Shown here: positions 18,271 through 27,240 of the stretch, piece after piece
Numbering within the stretch: the first letter of the stretch is position 1
Layout of the letters: every line of letters starts with the position of its first letter
NCBI RefSeq assembly: GCF_009831655.1
Contig: NZ_WRPA01000006.1
Span: forward strand, 62,001-126,000
Source of the DNA: Shewanella insulae
Lineage (GTDB): Bacteria; Pseudomonadota; Gammaproteobacteria; Enterobacterales; Shewanellaceae
DNA: 64,000 nucleotides
Direction of reading: 5' to 3'
Translations under genes and position numbers: made by a program
Notes under the pieces: model-generated
Databases searched by the model: none
What the model saw: only the letters and a program-made list of their open reading frames with translations
What the model was told of the DNA's origin: nothing

Positions 18271-19485
18271 ATGAAACCTATGCCATTGGCCAGCCAGTCA
18301 GAACTTTCTTACTCAGCTTTCAGGCAAGCAGATCTCAGTCAACACAAGGCGGTACGCTACTGCCGCGAGCTGATGCGACGCCCCTCTATTACTCCGGAAG
18401 ACGCCGGATGCCAGCAGTGGCTGGGGGCCAAGCTTGTTGCCATGGGCTTCGCAGTCAGCCACTATCAGGATCAGGGGGTGAGCAACCTGCTGGCGTCATT
18501 CGATGAGCGCCCAGCGCAGTTGGCGCTGGCGGGGCATACGGATGTGGTGCCGCCGGGTGATCTGAGCCGCTGGCAGACGCCGCCGTTTGCCGCCACCTTA
18601 GTGGATGACATGTTGATTGGCCGCGGCGCGGTGGACATGAAATCTGGCCTGGCTGTGATGTTGGCGGCGGTAGAGGACCATATTGCCTGCCACGGCCTTC
18701 CAAAGGTCAACTGGCAGTTTATCGTCACCAGCGACGAAGAGGGCGAGGCGGAATATGGTACCCGCGCCCTGGTCGAGCGCCTCAAGGCTCAGGCTCGTCT
18801 GCCCAGGTATTGTGTGGTAGCCGAGCCGACCGCCGATAGGCAGGCGGGGGATGTGATTAAGATAGGCCGTCGCGGCGCTATCTCGGCCAGGCTGCAGCTC
18901 AAGGGCAAGCAGGGACATGTGGCCTATCCCAAGAACGCAGTCAACGCCCTGCACATGGCGGCCCGGGTAATGCAGGCGCTTGAAGCCCTAAGCTGGGACG
19001 AGGGCAGCGACGACTTTCCCGGCACCAGTCTGCAGGTGACCCATGTGGATTCCGGAGAGTTTACCGACAATATCGTCCCTGGAAGCTGCGAGATCTGTTT
19101 CAACATCCGCTACAGCTATCGCTACAGCGAGGCGGAGATGATGGCGCGGATCAAGACCTGTCTTGACGAGTTGGCCCTGGGTGAGGGGGCCATCAGCCTG
19201 CGCTGGGAGCGCGGCTGTCAGCCCTATCATACCCAGGAAAATGACCAGCAGAGTCTGATCGCCCAGGTGGAAGCGGCGATCTTCGAGGTTACCGCCAGCT
19301 TTCCGCGCCTCTCCACCTCGGGGGGGACCTCAGACGGACGCTTCCTGTCATCAACCCAGACTCAGGTGATCGAGCTGGGCCTCCCCAATCGCACCATACA
19401 CCAGGTCAACGAGCGGGTGGAGCTGGCGCAGATAGTGCGCCTCTATCGTATCTATCGCGCCTTGCTGATGCGCTTTCATGACTAG
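18271..19485 (+). CDS. dapE: Succinyl-diaminopimelate desuccinylase DapE
   Basis: DapE hydrolyses N-succinyl-L,L-diaminopimelate to diaminopimelate and succinate, a step of lysine and peptidoglycan precursor synthesis. The di-zinc site is complete: His89 in LAGHTDVVPPG, Asp122 in GRGAVDMKSG, the catalytic Glu156 and ligand Glu157 in SDEEGEAEYGT, Glu185 in VVAEPT and His377 in NRTIHQVNE. Against the Haemophilus influenzae residue numbers that I recall, the first five are shifted by 22, so this protein has an N-terminal extension of about 22 residues. No alternative ATG, GTG or TTG lies near the expected start, so the extension seems real, though the ATG at 18271 lacks a clear ribosome-binding site. 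Confidence 0.92.
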   Translation: MKPMPLASQSELSYSAFRQADLSQHKAVRYCRELMRRPSITPEDAGCQQWLGAKLVAMGFAVSHYQDQGVSNLLASFDERPAQLALAGHTDVVPPGDLSRWQTPPFAATLVDDMLIGRGAVDMKSGLAVMLAAVEDHIACHGLPKVNWQFIVTSDEEGEAEYGTRALVERLKAQARLPRYCVVAEPTADRQAGDVIKIGRRGAISARLQLKGKQGHVAYPKNAVNALHMAARVMQALEALSWDEGSDDFPGTSLQVTHVDSGEFTDNIVPGSCEICFNIRYSYRYSEAEMMARIKTCLDELALGEGAISLRWERGCQPYHTQENDQQSLIAQVEAAIFEVTASFPRLSTSGGTSDGRFLSSTQTQVIELGLPNRTIHQVNERVELAQIVRLYRIYRALLMRFHD

Positions 19486-19506
19486 TTCGTCAAGCTCGGG
19501 AGGCTT

Positions 19507-19546
19507 GGATTGACGGCAATTGATCGCCTCATTGTGCCGTCAATCC
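19507..19546. repeat. 12-bp perfect inverted repeat after dapE
   Basis: GGATTGACGGCA (19507-19518) and TGCCGTCAATCC (19535-19546) form a long stem with a 16-base loop and no T run, directly before the terminator. It may stabilise the 3-prime end of the dapE mRNA or act in termination. Confidence 0.5.
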
Positions 19547-19554
19547 TCGTAATG

Positions 19555-19582
19555 AAAAAAGACGCCCTAGGGCGTCTTTTTT
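19555..19582. terminator. Bidirectional rho-independent terminator
   Basis: AAAAAA-GACGCC-CTAG-GGCGTC-TTTTTT is symmetric and serves dapE on the plus strand and the OlsF-like gene on the minus strand. Confidence 0.9.
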
Positions 19583-19608
19583 CTTGTTTGAAATAGCATT
19601 TGTTAGTG

Positions 19609-21372
19609 CTATTTCAACGGGCTGTCTTCGCCGCCGGTGTTGAGCTCTGGCAGGTGGCAGTCGATGTAGCGGGCGCGCTTCTTGGCCTTGAGTCTGTGGG
19701 TGTCCACCAGCACCAGCCCATCGATGCAGTCGCCAAACTCGGCGTCTATGCCAAAGTCGAGGAAACTCACCCCTAAACCGTCGCACAGCTCGCCATACTG
19801 TTTATAGAGGGCGGGCACGGCCGCGCCCATACTAGCCAGCGCCTGTTTGAGCAACTTAAATTCCGCCTGATAGTCCTCGCCGGGGAAGAGGGCATCGAGC
19901 TGTTCGTGCTGCTCTGGGGTGAAGCTGTAGCGGCTGTTGGCGTGGGCCAGCTCCTGCACAGGGCAAAAGTGGGTCTGGTAGAAGTAGACCAACATTGCCT
20001 TGGCCTGTTCAGGCAGGGCGTCGCTGATGGAGACGGGACCGAACAGGTAACGATACTCTGGATGTTTGGCGAGGAAGGCGCCTATGCCGAACCAGAGGTA
20101 ATCCAGGCTGCGCTTGCCCCAATACTTAGGCTGTACGAAGCTGCGCCCCAGCTCCAGCCCCAGCTCGAAGTAGGGGGCGAACTCGTCGCGGTACTGAAAC
20201 AGCGACTGGCTGTAGAGGCCCTTGCGCTCATCCTGGTAGAGGCTCTTGGCGCTGGCGAAACGGTAGGCGCCGACGATCTCCAGCGCCTTGTGATCCCAGA
20301 GTACCAGATGCAGGTAGTCGGCGTCGTACTTGTCTGTGTCGCGGCGCTTGCCGCTGCCTTCACCCACGGCGCGAAAGGCGATTTCCCGTAGCCTGCCTAT
20401 CTCACGCATGATGGGATTGCTCTGCTTGTGGCGATAGAGATAGATGAGTTTCTCATCGTGGGTCTGGCCCAGTAGCTCGCACTGGGACAGGGCCTCGATC
20501 AGATCGCTGCGCGACTCTGGGTGGGCGATGGCGTTTTGGGTCTTAAACAGGGGGCTGCGGTTCTTGCCGATGCGGTAGAGGTGATTCTTGAGCAGCTTCA
20601 CCTGGGTCTTGAGCGGGAAGTCGCTGCTGGCCACCACCTCCTTGGGGAGCAGCTGACCTATGCGCAATGGCATGGTGCGCTTGGCCTGCTTGAACATCTC
20701 CTTCACCAGCAACAGGCTGGCCAGGGGTTTGTAGATCATCGAGGCACCATAGAAGGTGGCCGAGTTCTTGGCATCGGCAAACAAGGGAAGTAGCGGCGCC
20801 TGACAGGCCTTGGCGATCTTCAGAAAGCCGCTGTGCCAGTGCAGATCCCTCACACCGTTGGGGCGCAGGCGCGAAACTTCGCCGGAGGGGAAGATCAGTA
20901 CGGCACCTTCGCTCTTGAGGTGCTGGTGGATCTTCTCCAGATGCTGTTTTGGGGTGCCGCCCGTCATGTTACGCACCGGCAGCAGGATGGAGTGCAGCGG
21001 CTCTAGGGCCATCAGCAGCTCGTTGGCCACCACCTTGATGTCGGGGCGCACCTTGCTGATAAGCTTGATCATCGCCAGGGCGTCCAGTGAGCCGATAGGG
21101 TGGTTGGCGTAGATCACCACCCGGCCCTCGCTGGGGATATTTTCCACCTCTGTGCTGGGTACGCTATAGGTGAAGTTGAAGCTGGCCAGTACCTGCTCGA
21201 TAAAGTCTACCCCCTCCAGGTAATCGAATTCCTGGGTGATGGCATGGCACTCTTTTTCCATCAGGAAATAGCGCAGCAGCGCCTTAGTGGGGGTCGCCAG
21301 CCAGGGGCTCTGATTGAGCTTGGGCAGGTTGTTGGCAACCACATCGTCTACGGTGAAAATCATCTTTTGCAT
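19609..21372 (-). CDS. Two-domain acyltransferase resembling OlsF (PlsC-like + GNAT/OlsB-like)
   Basis: The protein (587 residues from ATG 21372; an upstream ATG at 21426 would add 18) joins two acyltransferase domains. The N-terminal half is PlsC-like: NHPIGSLD supplies the His and Asp of the acyltransferase motif, and IFPSGEVSR corresponds to the FPEG-type block. The C-terminal half (about residues 300-530) has the hemolysin/OlsB-type GNAT features VGAYRF, ELGRSFVQPKYWG and LFGPVSIS. This domain pair is that of OlsF, which makes ornithine lipids from ornithine by N- and then O-acylation. The ornithine-lipid assignment is inferred; an acyltransferase of another lipid is possible. I see no convincing ribosome-binding site at either start. 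Confidence 0.7.
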   Translation of the reverse strand: MQKMIFTVDDVVANNLPKLNQSPWLATPTKALLRYFLMEKECHAITQEFDYLEGVDFIEQVLASFNFTYSVPSTEVENIPSEGRVVIYANHPIGSLDALAMIKLISKVRPDIKVVANELLMALEPLHSILLPVRNMTGGTPKQHLEKIHQHLKSEGAVLIFPSGEVSRLRPNGVRDLHWHSGFLKIAKACQAPLLPLFADAKNSATFYGASMIYKPLASLLLVKEMFKQAKRTMPLRIGQLLPKEVVASSDFPLKTQVKLLKNHLYRIGKNRSPLFKTQNAIAHPESRSDLIEALSQCELLGQTHDEKLIYLYRHKQSNPIMREIGRLREIAFRAVGEGSGKRRDTDKYDADYLHLVLWDHKALEIVGAYRFASAKSLYQDERKGLYSQSLFQYRDEFAPYFELGLELGRSFVQPKYWGKRSLDYLWFGIGAFLAKHPEYRYLFGPVSISDALPEQAKAMLVYFYQTHFCPVQELAHANSRYSFTPEQHEQLDALFPGEDYQAEFKLLKQALASMGAAVPALYKQYGELCDGLGVSFLDFGIDAEFGDCIDGLVLVDTHRLKAKKRARYIDCHLPELNTGGEDSPLK

Positions 21373-21488
21373 GGGGTCTGCTCGCTGTGTAAGGGATGGT
21401 GCCTGTGATGGAGACACCCTATCCATAGCGCCAGAGTAAGCGGGGAGTTTGACTAAGGGATGAACAAATTATTGCAGCCAGGTGACGC

Positions 21489-24400
21489 CTATTGGACGAT
21501 AAGGCTGTCGGGTAGATGTATGGTGAAGGTGCTGCCGCGCCCCTCCTGGGAGTCTATGCTGATATCTCCCTTTAGTACCTGGGTGACTATGTTGGAGACT
21601 ATGTTCATTCCCAGGCCACTGCCACCCTTACCGCGCTTGGTGGTGAAGAAGGGCTGGAACACCTGGGCCTGAATCTCCTGGGACATGCCGCAGCCGTCAT
21701 CCCGGTAGGTGATGCAGATACCCTGGTCGCCGCGGGTCACCTCCAGGCTAAGCTTGCCAGACTTGCCATCTGGATAGGCGTGGATCACCGAGTTATTAAA
21801 CAGGTTACTGACGATCTGATAGAAGGCGCCCGGGGTACTCTTGATGACCAGTTTCTCCGGACATTGATAGCTATACTCGTGGGGCGTACGCGACAGCATG
21901 GGGTTTAGCGAGATGAAGATCTCATCCAGATAGGTATGTAGGTCGAACTCCCGCACATCTTCGTGGGACTGATCCACTGAGACCTGCTTGAAGCTGGCGA
22001 TCAGCTTAGAGGCGCGTTCCAGGTTGGCCAGGACCAGGCGGCAGCATTCGGCCACCTCGGTTTGGTATTCCTCGAAGTCTTCCTCGGTGATCTCCCCGCG
22101 GCGATAGAGCTGGTCGAAGTGTTTGACACTCTCCTGCAGGTGCGAGGCGGCGGTGACGCTGATGCCTATGGGGGTGTTGACCTCGTGGGTGATACTGGCC
22201 ACCAGGCCGCCCAGCGCCGCCATCTTCTCCTTGTCCATTAGCTCGCCCTGGGTATGTTCCAGCTCGTCCAGGGTGTGTTTCAGCTCATCGTTACGCTGTT
22301 GCAGCTCCAGGGTACGCTCTTTGACGCGCTGCTCGAGGCGCTGATTGAGTTCGCGCAGGGCGTGTTCGGTTTCTTTTTGTTGCTGAATATTCTTGATGGT
22401 GCCAGCGATACGCACCACCCTGCCCACTTCATCGCGCTCGACTACCTGACCACGGTTGAGTACCCAGAGCCAATTGCCGTCGGGTGCCATGCCACGATAG
22501 GTGAGGTCGAATTTGTCTATCTGGTCGTTGAGACACTCCTTGGCGATCCGGGACACCCTGGCGATATCGTCGGGGTGGACGCAGGCGGCGATGGTCTTCT
22601 TAAGCTCCTCTTCCTGCTCGGGATACTTGAGGAAGGTGTTGGTTCGGGTGGCCTTGCCCTGGGGGATGTTCCAGTCCCAAAATTCATCGCCACTGCCCCA
22701 CAGCGCCAGCTGCAGGCGCTGCTCGCTCTCGGCCACCTCGTGCAGCAGGGCGGCCTGCTGCTGATACTGGGACCACTTGCGGTAAAAAATTAAACTCACC
22801 AGCATCAGGGTCAGGGTGAAGTAGAAGGTGTAGGCGAAGGGTGACTGCCAGGGAGCGGGCTCCAGCATGATCTTGAGGCGCCTGACGGGACTGTACTGTC
22901 GATTGATATCTTTGGCGCGGATCTCGAACAGGTAGTTGCCCGGGGCGAGGCCGGTAAAGTAGGCGACCTGCTCAGGTGAGCCGGCTATCCAGGTATCGTT
23001 GAGCCCTATCAGGCGGTATTGGTAGCTGAGCCGGGTTGCATTGTGCAGATCCGGGCTGTGGTAATGCAGCGAGAAGATGTCGGCCGTATGGGGCAGTGAC
23101 AGGGCTGGCGGCAGTCGAGGCGTACCCTGCTTCATATCGGGTAAGACCTGGGCTTGGCCCAACACAAAGAGTTCGGTGATCACAGGTAGGGTAGGTGGCT
23201 GACGCCTGGGGAGCTGCGCCGGGTTAAAGTGGTTAAAGCCGTTGACACCCCCCAGATACAGGGTGTTGTGCCGCCCCAGCGCCGCGGCGCCGAAGTTAAA
23301 CTCGTTATCTTGTATGCCGTCGATGTCGGTGTAATTGGTGGTCTTGAGAGTATCAGGATCGAGCTGAGTCAGTCCTTTAGTGGTGCCGAGCCACAGATGA
23401 CGGCGCTGATCGGCAAACAGTAGATAGATGGTGTTGTCGATCAGGCCATCGGCGGTGGTGAACAGTCGACTGCTAAAATCTTGGGTATTGAAATGCACTA
23501 GCCCTTCGTTGCTGGCGATCCACAGGGTGTGGTCGTCACCGGTGACTATGGAGAAGAGATGTTGCTTGGGCAGGGCATGGGGCGTGTGGCTGGCAAAATG
23601 AGTGATCTCGCCGCTGGGCGTGAGTCTGAGCAGGCCGTCACTGGAGGAGGTAAGCCAGTAATTACCATCGCCGTCTTGCAGCATATCTGTGATCGTCTTG
23701 ATGGGGAGCGGTACGCTAATAAAGCCTGTCTCTATGCCCGTGTATTTGGCTAATCCCCCTTCGCTGCTGGTGATCCAGGGGGTTCCCTGACTGTCGAAGT
23801 AGAGGGAGTAGAGCTGGTTGCTGGGCAGGCTATTGGGGCTCTTGGCATCGGCGCGGTAATGGATGTAACTCTGCTTGTCCCTTGTATAGATAAAGAGGCC
23901 ATTCCCCCGGGTGCCTATCCAGAGTTGGCCGATAGCATCCTCCTTGATGAAGCTAACGAAGGCCTGACTCAGGCTAGGATTCTGTGGATGGAAGGGGATG
24001 AAGCCGTCGAGTTCCCCCCTAGGGTTCTTCTGTCCTAAATAGACGCCGCTGGCGGTGCCGACCCAGAGCTTGCCCTGGCTGTCCTCCAACAGGCTGCGAA
24101 TGTCCACGTTGAGTAGGTTGTTGTCGCTGAAGCTAAAACCATGAATATGACCGAAATATTGGGCGTCGAGAAAGGTCTTGCTCAGACCGCCCCCCTTGCT
24201 GCCAATCCACAGTTGCTGCTCGTTGTCTATCCACAAGGATGTGATGACGGGGCTGTTGATGCTGTAACGGTTTTCGGCGGAGGCGTTGAGCCTGTGTAGT
24301 GCGTCGCTGCTGGGTTCGTATCTTGCCAGTCCCTGGGCGCGAAAGCCTATCCATAGGCTGCCGAACTTATCCCGTTTGAGGTCGGCGATGGAGAAGGCGG

Positions 24401-25163
24401 CGCTGGCGGGGACGGCGGCGATCGCCTTGGCCTGATCGTTGATGATATCCAGTAGAAACAGTCCCCGGGTATGGGTGCCGACCCAAAGGGTATTGCTCTT
24501 TCCCGCCTCGATGGCGGTCACGCCGCGAAGCCAGGCTTGGGCGTATGGGGTCACGCTAATCTCGTCGTTTGTCTGTTTGAGGCTGGCGAGCCCATTGAGT
24601 GTGCCTATCCAGAGCCTGTCTTGTCGGTCGCGATAGAGAGTGTTGATGCGTCCGCCGGGAAGGCCCGGCGTGTTGCCACTGTCCAGGGTGGCCAACAGCT
24701 TGTTGCTGGCGGGCGAGAAGTGGAGCAGTTGGTTGTCGGCGGTAGCTATCCATAGGTTGCCCTGAGGGTCTTCATCCAGATCGACTATGTCGTCTGGCAG
24801 CGGGCTATTGTTGGCATTAAATGGCTCGAAGATGCCGGTGTCGGCATGATAACGGTTGATCCCTTCGTTGCGGGTGATCAGCCAAAGGGTGTTACGGCTG
24901 AAGTGTAGCTTCTTGATATATTTGGCCGAGGGACCGAGCCCATCGTCTTGGGTGTCGAAGATCTTAAAACGCTTACCGTCATAACGATTGAGCCCTGCCT
25001 GGGTGGCGATCCACAGATGGCCATCTTTGTCGTTGACGATATCTGTGACAGTGTTCATCGACAGTCCTTCCTTGGCGCCGAATGAATCAAATTGTGGCTG
25101 GTAGCTCAAGGCTATGCCGTGCTGGCTCACTAACAACAGGAGTGCGAGGATGATGGCTCTCAT
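21489..25163 (-). CDS. Large sensor histidine kinase with periplasmic beta-propeller (Reg_prop/Y_Y_Y), PAS, HisKA, HATPase
   Basis: The 1224-residue protein is an inner-membrane sensor kinase. After a signal sequence (about 1-20) come many two-component propeller repeats of the type GHLWIATQAGLNRYD (about 30-670), a Y_Y_Y domain (about 700-765, ending NYLFEIRAKDINRQYSP), one membrane segment (about 774-796), a PAS_3-like domain (EFWDWNI, HPDDIARV), a coiled coil, HisKA with HEVNTP (His993) and HATPase with NLFNNSVIHA, DDGCGM and GSGLGMNIV. Unlike Bacteroides hybrid systems with the same propeller, it has no receiver or AraC domain. No response regulator lies next to it, so it is an orphan kinase. 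Its ligand is unknown. Confidence 0.9.
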   Translation of the reverse strand: MRAIILALLLLVSQHGIALSYQPQFDSFGAKEGLSMNTVTDIVNDKDGHLWIATQAGLNRYDGKRFKIFDTQDDGLGPSAKYIKKLHFSRNTLWLITRNEGINRYHADTGIFEPFNANNSPLPDDIVDLDEDPQGNLWIATADNQLLHFSPASNKLLATLDSGNTPGLPGGRINTLYRDRQDRLWIGTLNGLASLKQTNDEISVTPYAQAWLRGVTAIEAGKSNTLWVGTHTRGLFLLDIINDQAKAIAAVPASAAFSIADLKRDKFGSLWIGFRAQGLARYEPSSDALHRLNASAENRYSINSPVITSLWIDNEQQLWIGSKGGGLSKTFLDAQYFGHIHGFSFSDNNLLNVDIRSLLEDSQGKLWVGTASGVYLGQKNPRGELDGFIPFHPQNPSLSQAFVSFIKEDAIGQLWIGTRGNGLFIYTRDKQSYIHYRADAKSPNSLPSNQLYSLYFDSQGTPWITSSEGGLAKYTGIETGFISVPLPIKTITDMLQDGDGNYWLTSSSDGLLRLTPSGEITHFASHTPHALPKQHLFSIVTGDDHTLWIASNEGLVHFNTQDFSSRLFTTADGLIDNTIYLLFADQRRHLWLGTTKGLTQLDPDTLKTTNYTDIDGIQDNEFNFGAAALGRHNTLYLGGVNGFNHFNPAQLPRRQPPTLPVITELFVLGQAQVLPDMKQGTPRLPPALSLPHTADIFSLHYHSPDLHNATRLSYQYRLIGLNDTWIAGSPEQVAYFTGLAPGNYLFEIRAKDINRQYSPVRRLKIMLEPAPWQSPFAYTFYFTLTLMLVSLIFYRKWSQYQQQAALLHEVAESEQRLQLALWGSGDEFWDWNIPQGKATRTNTFLKYPEQEEELKKTIAACVHPDDIARVSRIAKECLNDQIDKFDLTYRGMAPDGNWLWVLNRGQVVERDEVGRVVRIAGTIKNIQQQKETEHALRELNQRLEQRVKERTLELQQRNDELKHTLDELEHTQGELMDKEKMAALGGLVASITHEVNTPIGISVTAASHLQESVKHFDQLYRRGEITEEDFEEYQTEVAECCRLVLANLERASKLIASFKQVSVDQSHEDVREFDLHTYLDEIFISLNPMLSRTPHEYSYQCPEKLVIKSTPGAFYQIVSNLFNNSVIHAYPDGKSGKLSLEVTRGDQGICITYRDDGCGMSQEIQAQVFQPFFTTKRGKGGSGLGMNIVSNIVTQVLKGDISIDSQEGRGSTFTIHLPDSLIVQ

Positions 25164-25380
25164 CTAGGTTCGCCCTGTTGCTGTGTGTTTGAAAATCATA
25201 ACTTGGCCCTTGTGATCTAGGGGGCTGTTTGGCGCTCATCCTTGCCAGGGGTGATTTTACGGATGAAATGCCGGGCAAAACGCTTGGCACAATGAGCGAC
25301 TTCTCGAGTGTTTAAGTTTAGAACTGTTTGGGGAAATTGCGAGTTGAATGAATAAGATAATGTGCCATTGCGGGCAAAAT
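25164..25380. other. Intergenic region between the sensor kinase and the YjiH-like gene
   Basis: Apart from room for the kinase promoter, I see no repeat, palindrome or reading frame worth naming in this stretch. Confidence 0.3.
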
Positions 25381-25403
25381 AAAGGGCAGCTTGAGCTGCC
25401 CTG
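25381..25403 (-). terminator. Terminator of the YjiH-like gene
   Basis: GGGCAGC-TTGA-GCTGCCC forms a 7-bp stem. On the minus strand it is followed by TTTATTTT, 21 bases after the stop codon of the YjiH-like gene. Confidence 0.7.
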
Positions 25404-25424
25404 TTTTGGTCTGGTGACGCGGGT

Positions 25425-26780
25425 TTAGAAGATCAGGTGAGCGACACCGGCGATCACCGGCAGGGTGACCAGGGTTCTCAGGATAAAGACGACAAACAGC
25501 TCGGCAATGTTGACCGGGATCTTGCTGCCGATCAGCAGGGCACCGACTTCGCTCATGTAGATCAGCTGAGTCACCGACATGGCGGCGATGATGAAGCGGG
25601 TCATGTCAGACTCGATAGAGCTGGCCAGGATCGAGGGGATGAACATATCGGCAAAGCCCACCACTATTGTCTTAGAGGCCTCTGTGGCTTCCGGTACCTG
25701 CAGCAGCTCAAGTAGTGGAATAAAGGGCATGCCCAGGTAATTAAAGATAGGCGTGTACTCGGCGATCATCAGGGCGACCGTGCCTATGGCCATTACCACG
25801 GGAATGACACCAAAGATCATGTCGATGACATTCTTCAGGCCATCTTTCAGGGTGTGGCTAATGCCGTCGGCCTTGCCAGCCTTCTCTAGCGCCAGTTCCA
25901 GTCCCCATGCGAACACGCCCTTGCCCTGAGGGATCACCTCATCGTCAGGGTGACGGGGGGTCTCGTCTATGTAGTGATCTTTCTTCCAAGAGAGTGGGGG
26001 AAGCTTAGGCACGACTATGGCCGCGATGACGCCGGCGAGACAGACGGTCAGGTAGAAGGGCACAAACAGGTGCTCTAGCTTGACCTGTGAGATCACCACC
26101 AGCGAGAAGGTGATGGAGACCGCGGAGAAGGTGGTACCAATCACAGCCGCTTCTCTCTGAGTATAGAAACGTGACTCGTACTGCTTGCTGGTCATCAAGA
26201 TACCGACGCTGCCGTCACCCAACCAGGAGGCCATACAGTCGATGGCGCTGCGCCCGGGGAGGTTGAACACGGGGCGCATGATCTTGGTCAGCAGGGTGCC
26301 AAAGAGTTCAAGCAGGCCAAAGTTGAGTAGCAGTGGCAGCAACATGCCGGCAAAGATAAACACACAAAATAGCACCGGCAGCAGGTCGTTGAGTACCAGT
26401 GCGCCGGTATTCCCCGAGTGAATCGCCTCAGGCCCAGTGCCGGTAAAGGTCAGCACGATGAAGATGGCCCCCAGAATGCGTATCAGGGTCCACATGGGGC
26501 TGACATCGAGCAGGGCACGAAAGAAGGGATAGCGGTCGAGTATCGCCGGCTTAGCCAGCTTGCAAATCAGGGTACTCACTGCGGTGATCACCACAATGGC
26601 GGTGACGATGGCGACAATGCTGTCACCCAATAGATTTTGCAGCCCCTTAGATACGATTGCGATGGGGATCGTGATGGCATCTTGATAGCTAATGGGGGTC
26701 ATGAAGAGTAACAGTCCGATAATGGAAGGGACCAGAAACGTCAGCACTGTTTTTATGTTATGGGTTTGTTTTTCAGCCAC
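25425..26780 (-). CDS. YjiH-family membrane protein with nucleoside-recognition (Gate) domains
   Basis: This 451-residue polytopic membrane protein resembles the YjiH family, whose members carry Gate (nucleoside recognition) domains and have no settled substrate. Visible traits are an N-terminal VLTFLVPSIIGLLLFMTPISY segment, about ten hydrophobic segments, the GRSAIDCMASWLGDGSVGILMTSKQYESRFYTQREAAVIGTTFSAVS block near residues 175-220 (typical of Gate domains), and a second related block with GFADMFIPSILASSI near 375. A charged cytoplasmic loop (about 265-310) joins the halves. It is monocistronic. Transport of a small metabolite is a reasonable but untested guess. Confidence 0.75.
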   Translation of the reverse strand: MAEKQTHNIKTVLTFLVPSIIGLLLFMTPISYQDAITIPIAIVSKGLQNLLGDSIVAIVTAIVVITAVSTLICKLAKPAILDRYPFFRALLDVSPMWTLIRILGAIFIVLTFTGTGPEAIHSGNTGALVLNDLLPVLFCVFIFAGMLLPLLLNFGLLELFGTLLTKIMRPVFNLPGRSAIDCMASWLGDGSVGILMTSKQYESRFYTQREAAVIGTTFSAVSITFSLVVISQVKLEHLFVPFYLTVCLAGVIAAIVVPKLPPLSWKKDHYIDETPRHPDDEVIPQGKGVFAWGLELALEKAGKADGISHTLKDGLKNVIDMIFGVIPVVMAIGTVALMIAEYTPIFNYLGMPFIPLLELLQVPEATEASKTIVVGFADMFIPSILASSIESDMTRFIIAAMSVTQLIYMSEVGALLIGSKIPVNIAELFVVFILRTLVTLPVIAGVAHLIF

Positions 26781-27240
26781 TTTATTTAGCCTTTATTCTT
26801 TGCTTCCCAAATGCGGGCAGCCATCTACTTATAGATCCGTTAATCAATACACTCTGAATATCCATTCATGAGATAAGCGGGGAAGGTTACCCCCTAAGTC
26901 CAGTGATGTAAAACGATTATAATGCGTGATGAGTCGTTTCACCGTCGCAGCATAGTTATTAGCACTTTATGACTATTTATATTGTACCTAATTTGTCTTG
27001 AGCTATGCTAGGTAAAATATGGTTAAACTCTTTTGGAAACAGTGTTGTGCAACTGTTGCTTGTGTGTTGCCTTGGCGTGGGTCTAACCCAATTTGATGTC
27101 ACTTTTTAGGAGGATTGCGGACTTGGTGGTGATTGTTGAGATTTTATTCAGTCCATGTCAGAAACATGCGCTAGACCTCGGCATAAATTTCTGATTCCAT
27201 ATATGGTTAACCGATGGAAGTGTTAAACGATAAAGGGCCT
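26781..27240. other. Divergent intergenic region with promoter-like sites and a possible micro-ORF
   Basis: This AT-rich region separates the YjiH-like gene from the DUF998-like gene. It contains TATAAT at 26918-26923, a small inverted repeat TGAAT-ATCC-ATTCA (26855-26868), and an AGGAGG at 27109-27114 followed nine bases later by a TTG that opens a 23-codon frame ending at 27194. I cannot tell whether the micro-ORF is translated. Nothing else is evident. Confidence 0.3.
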
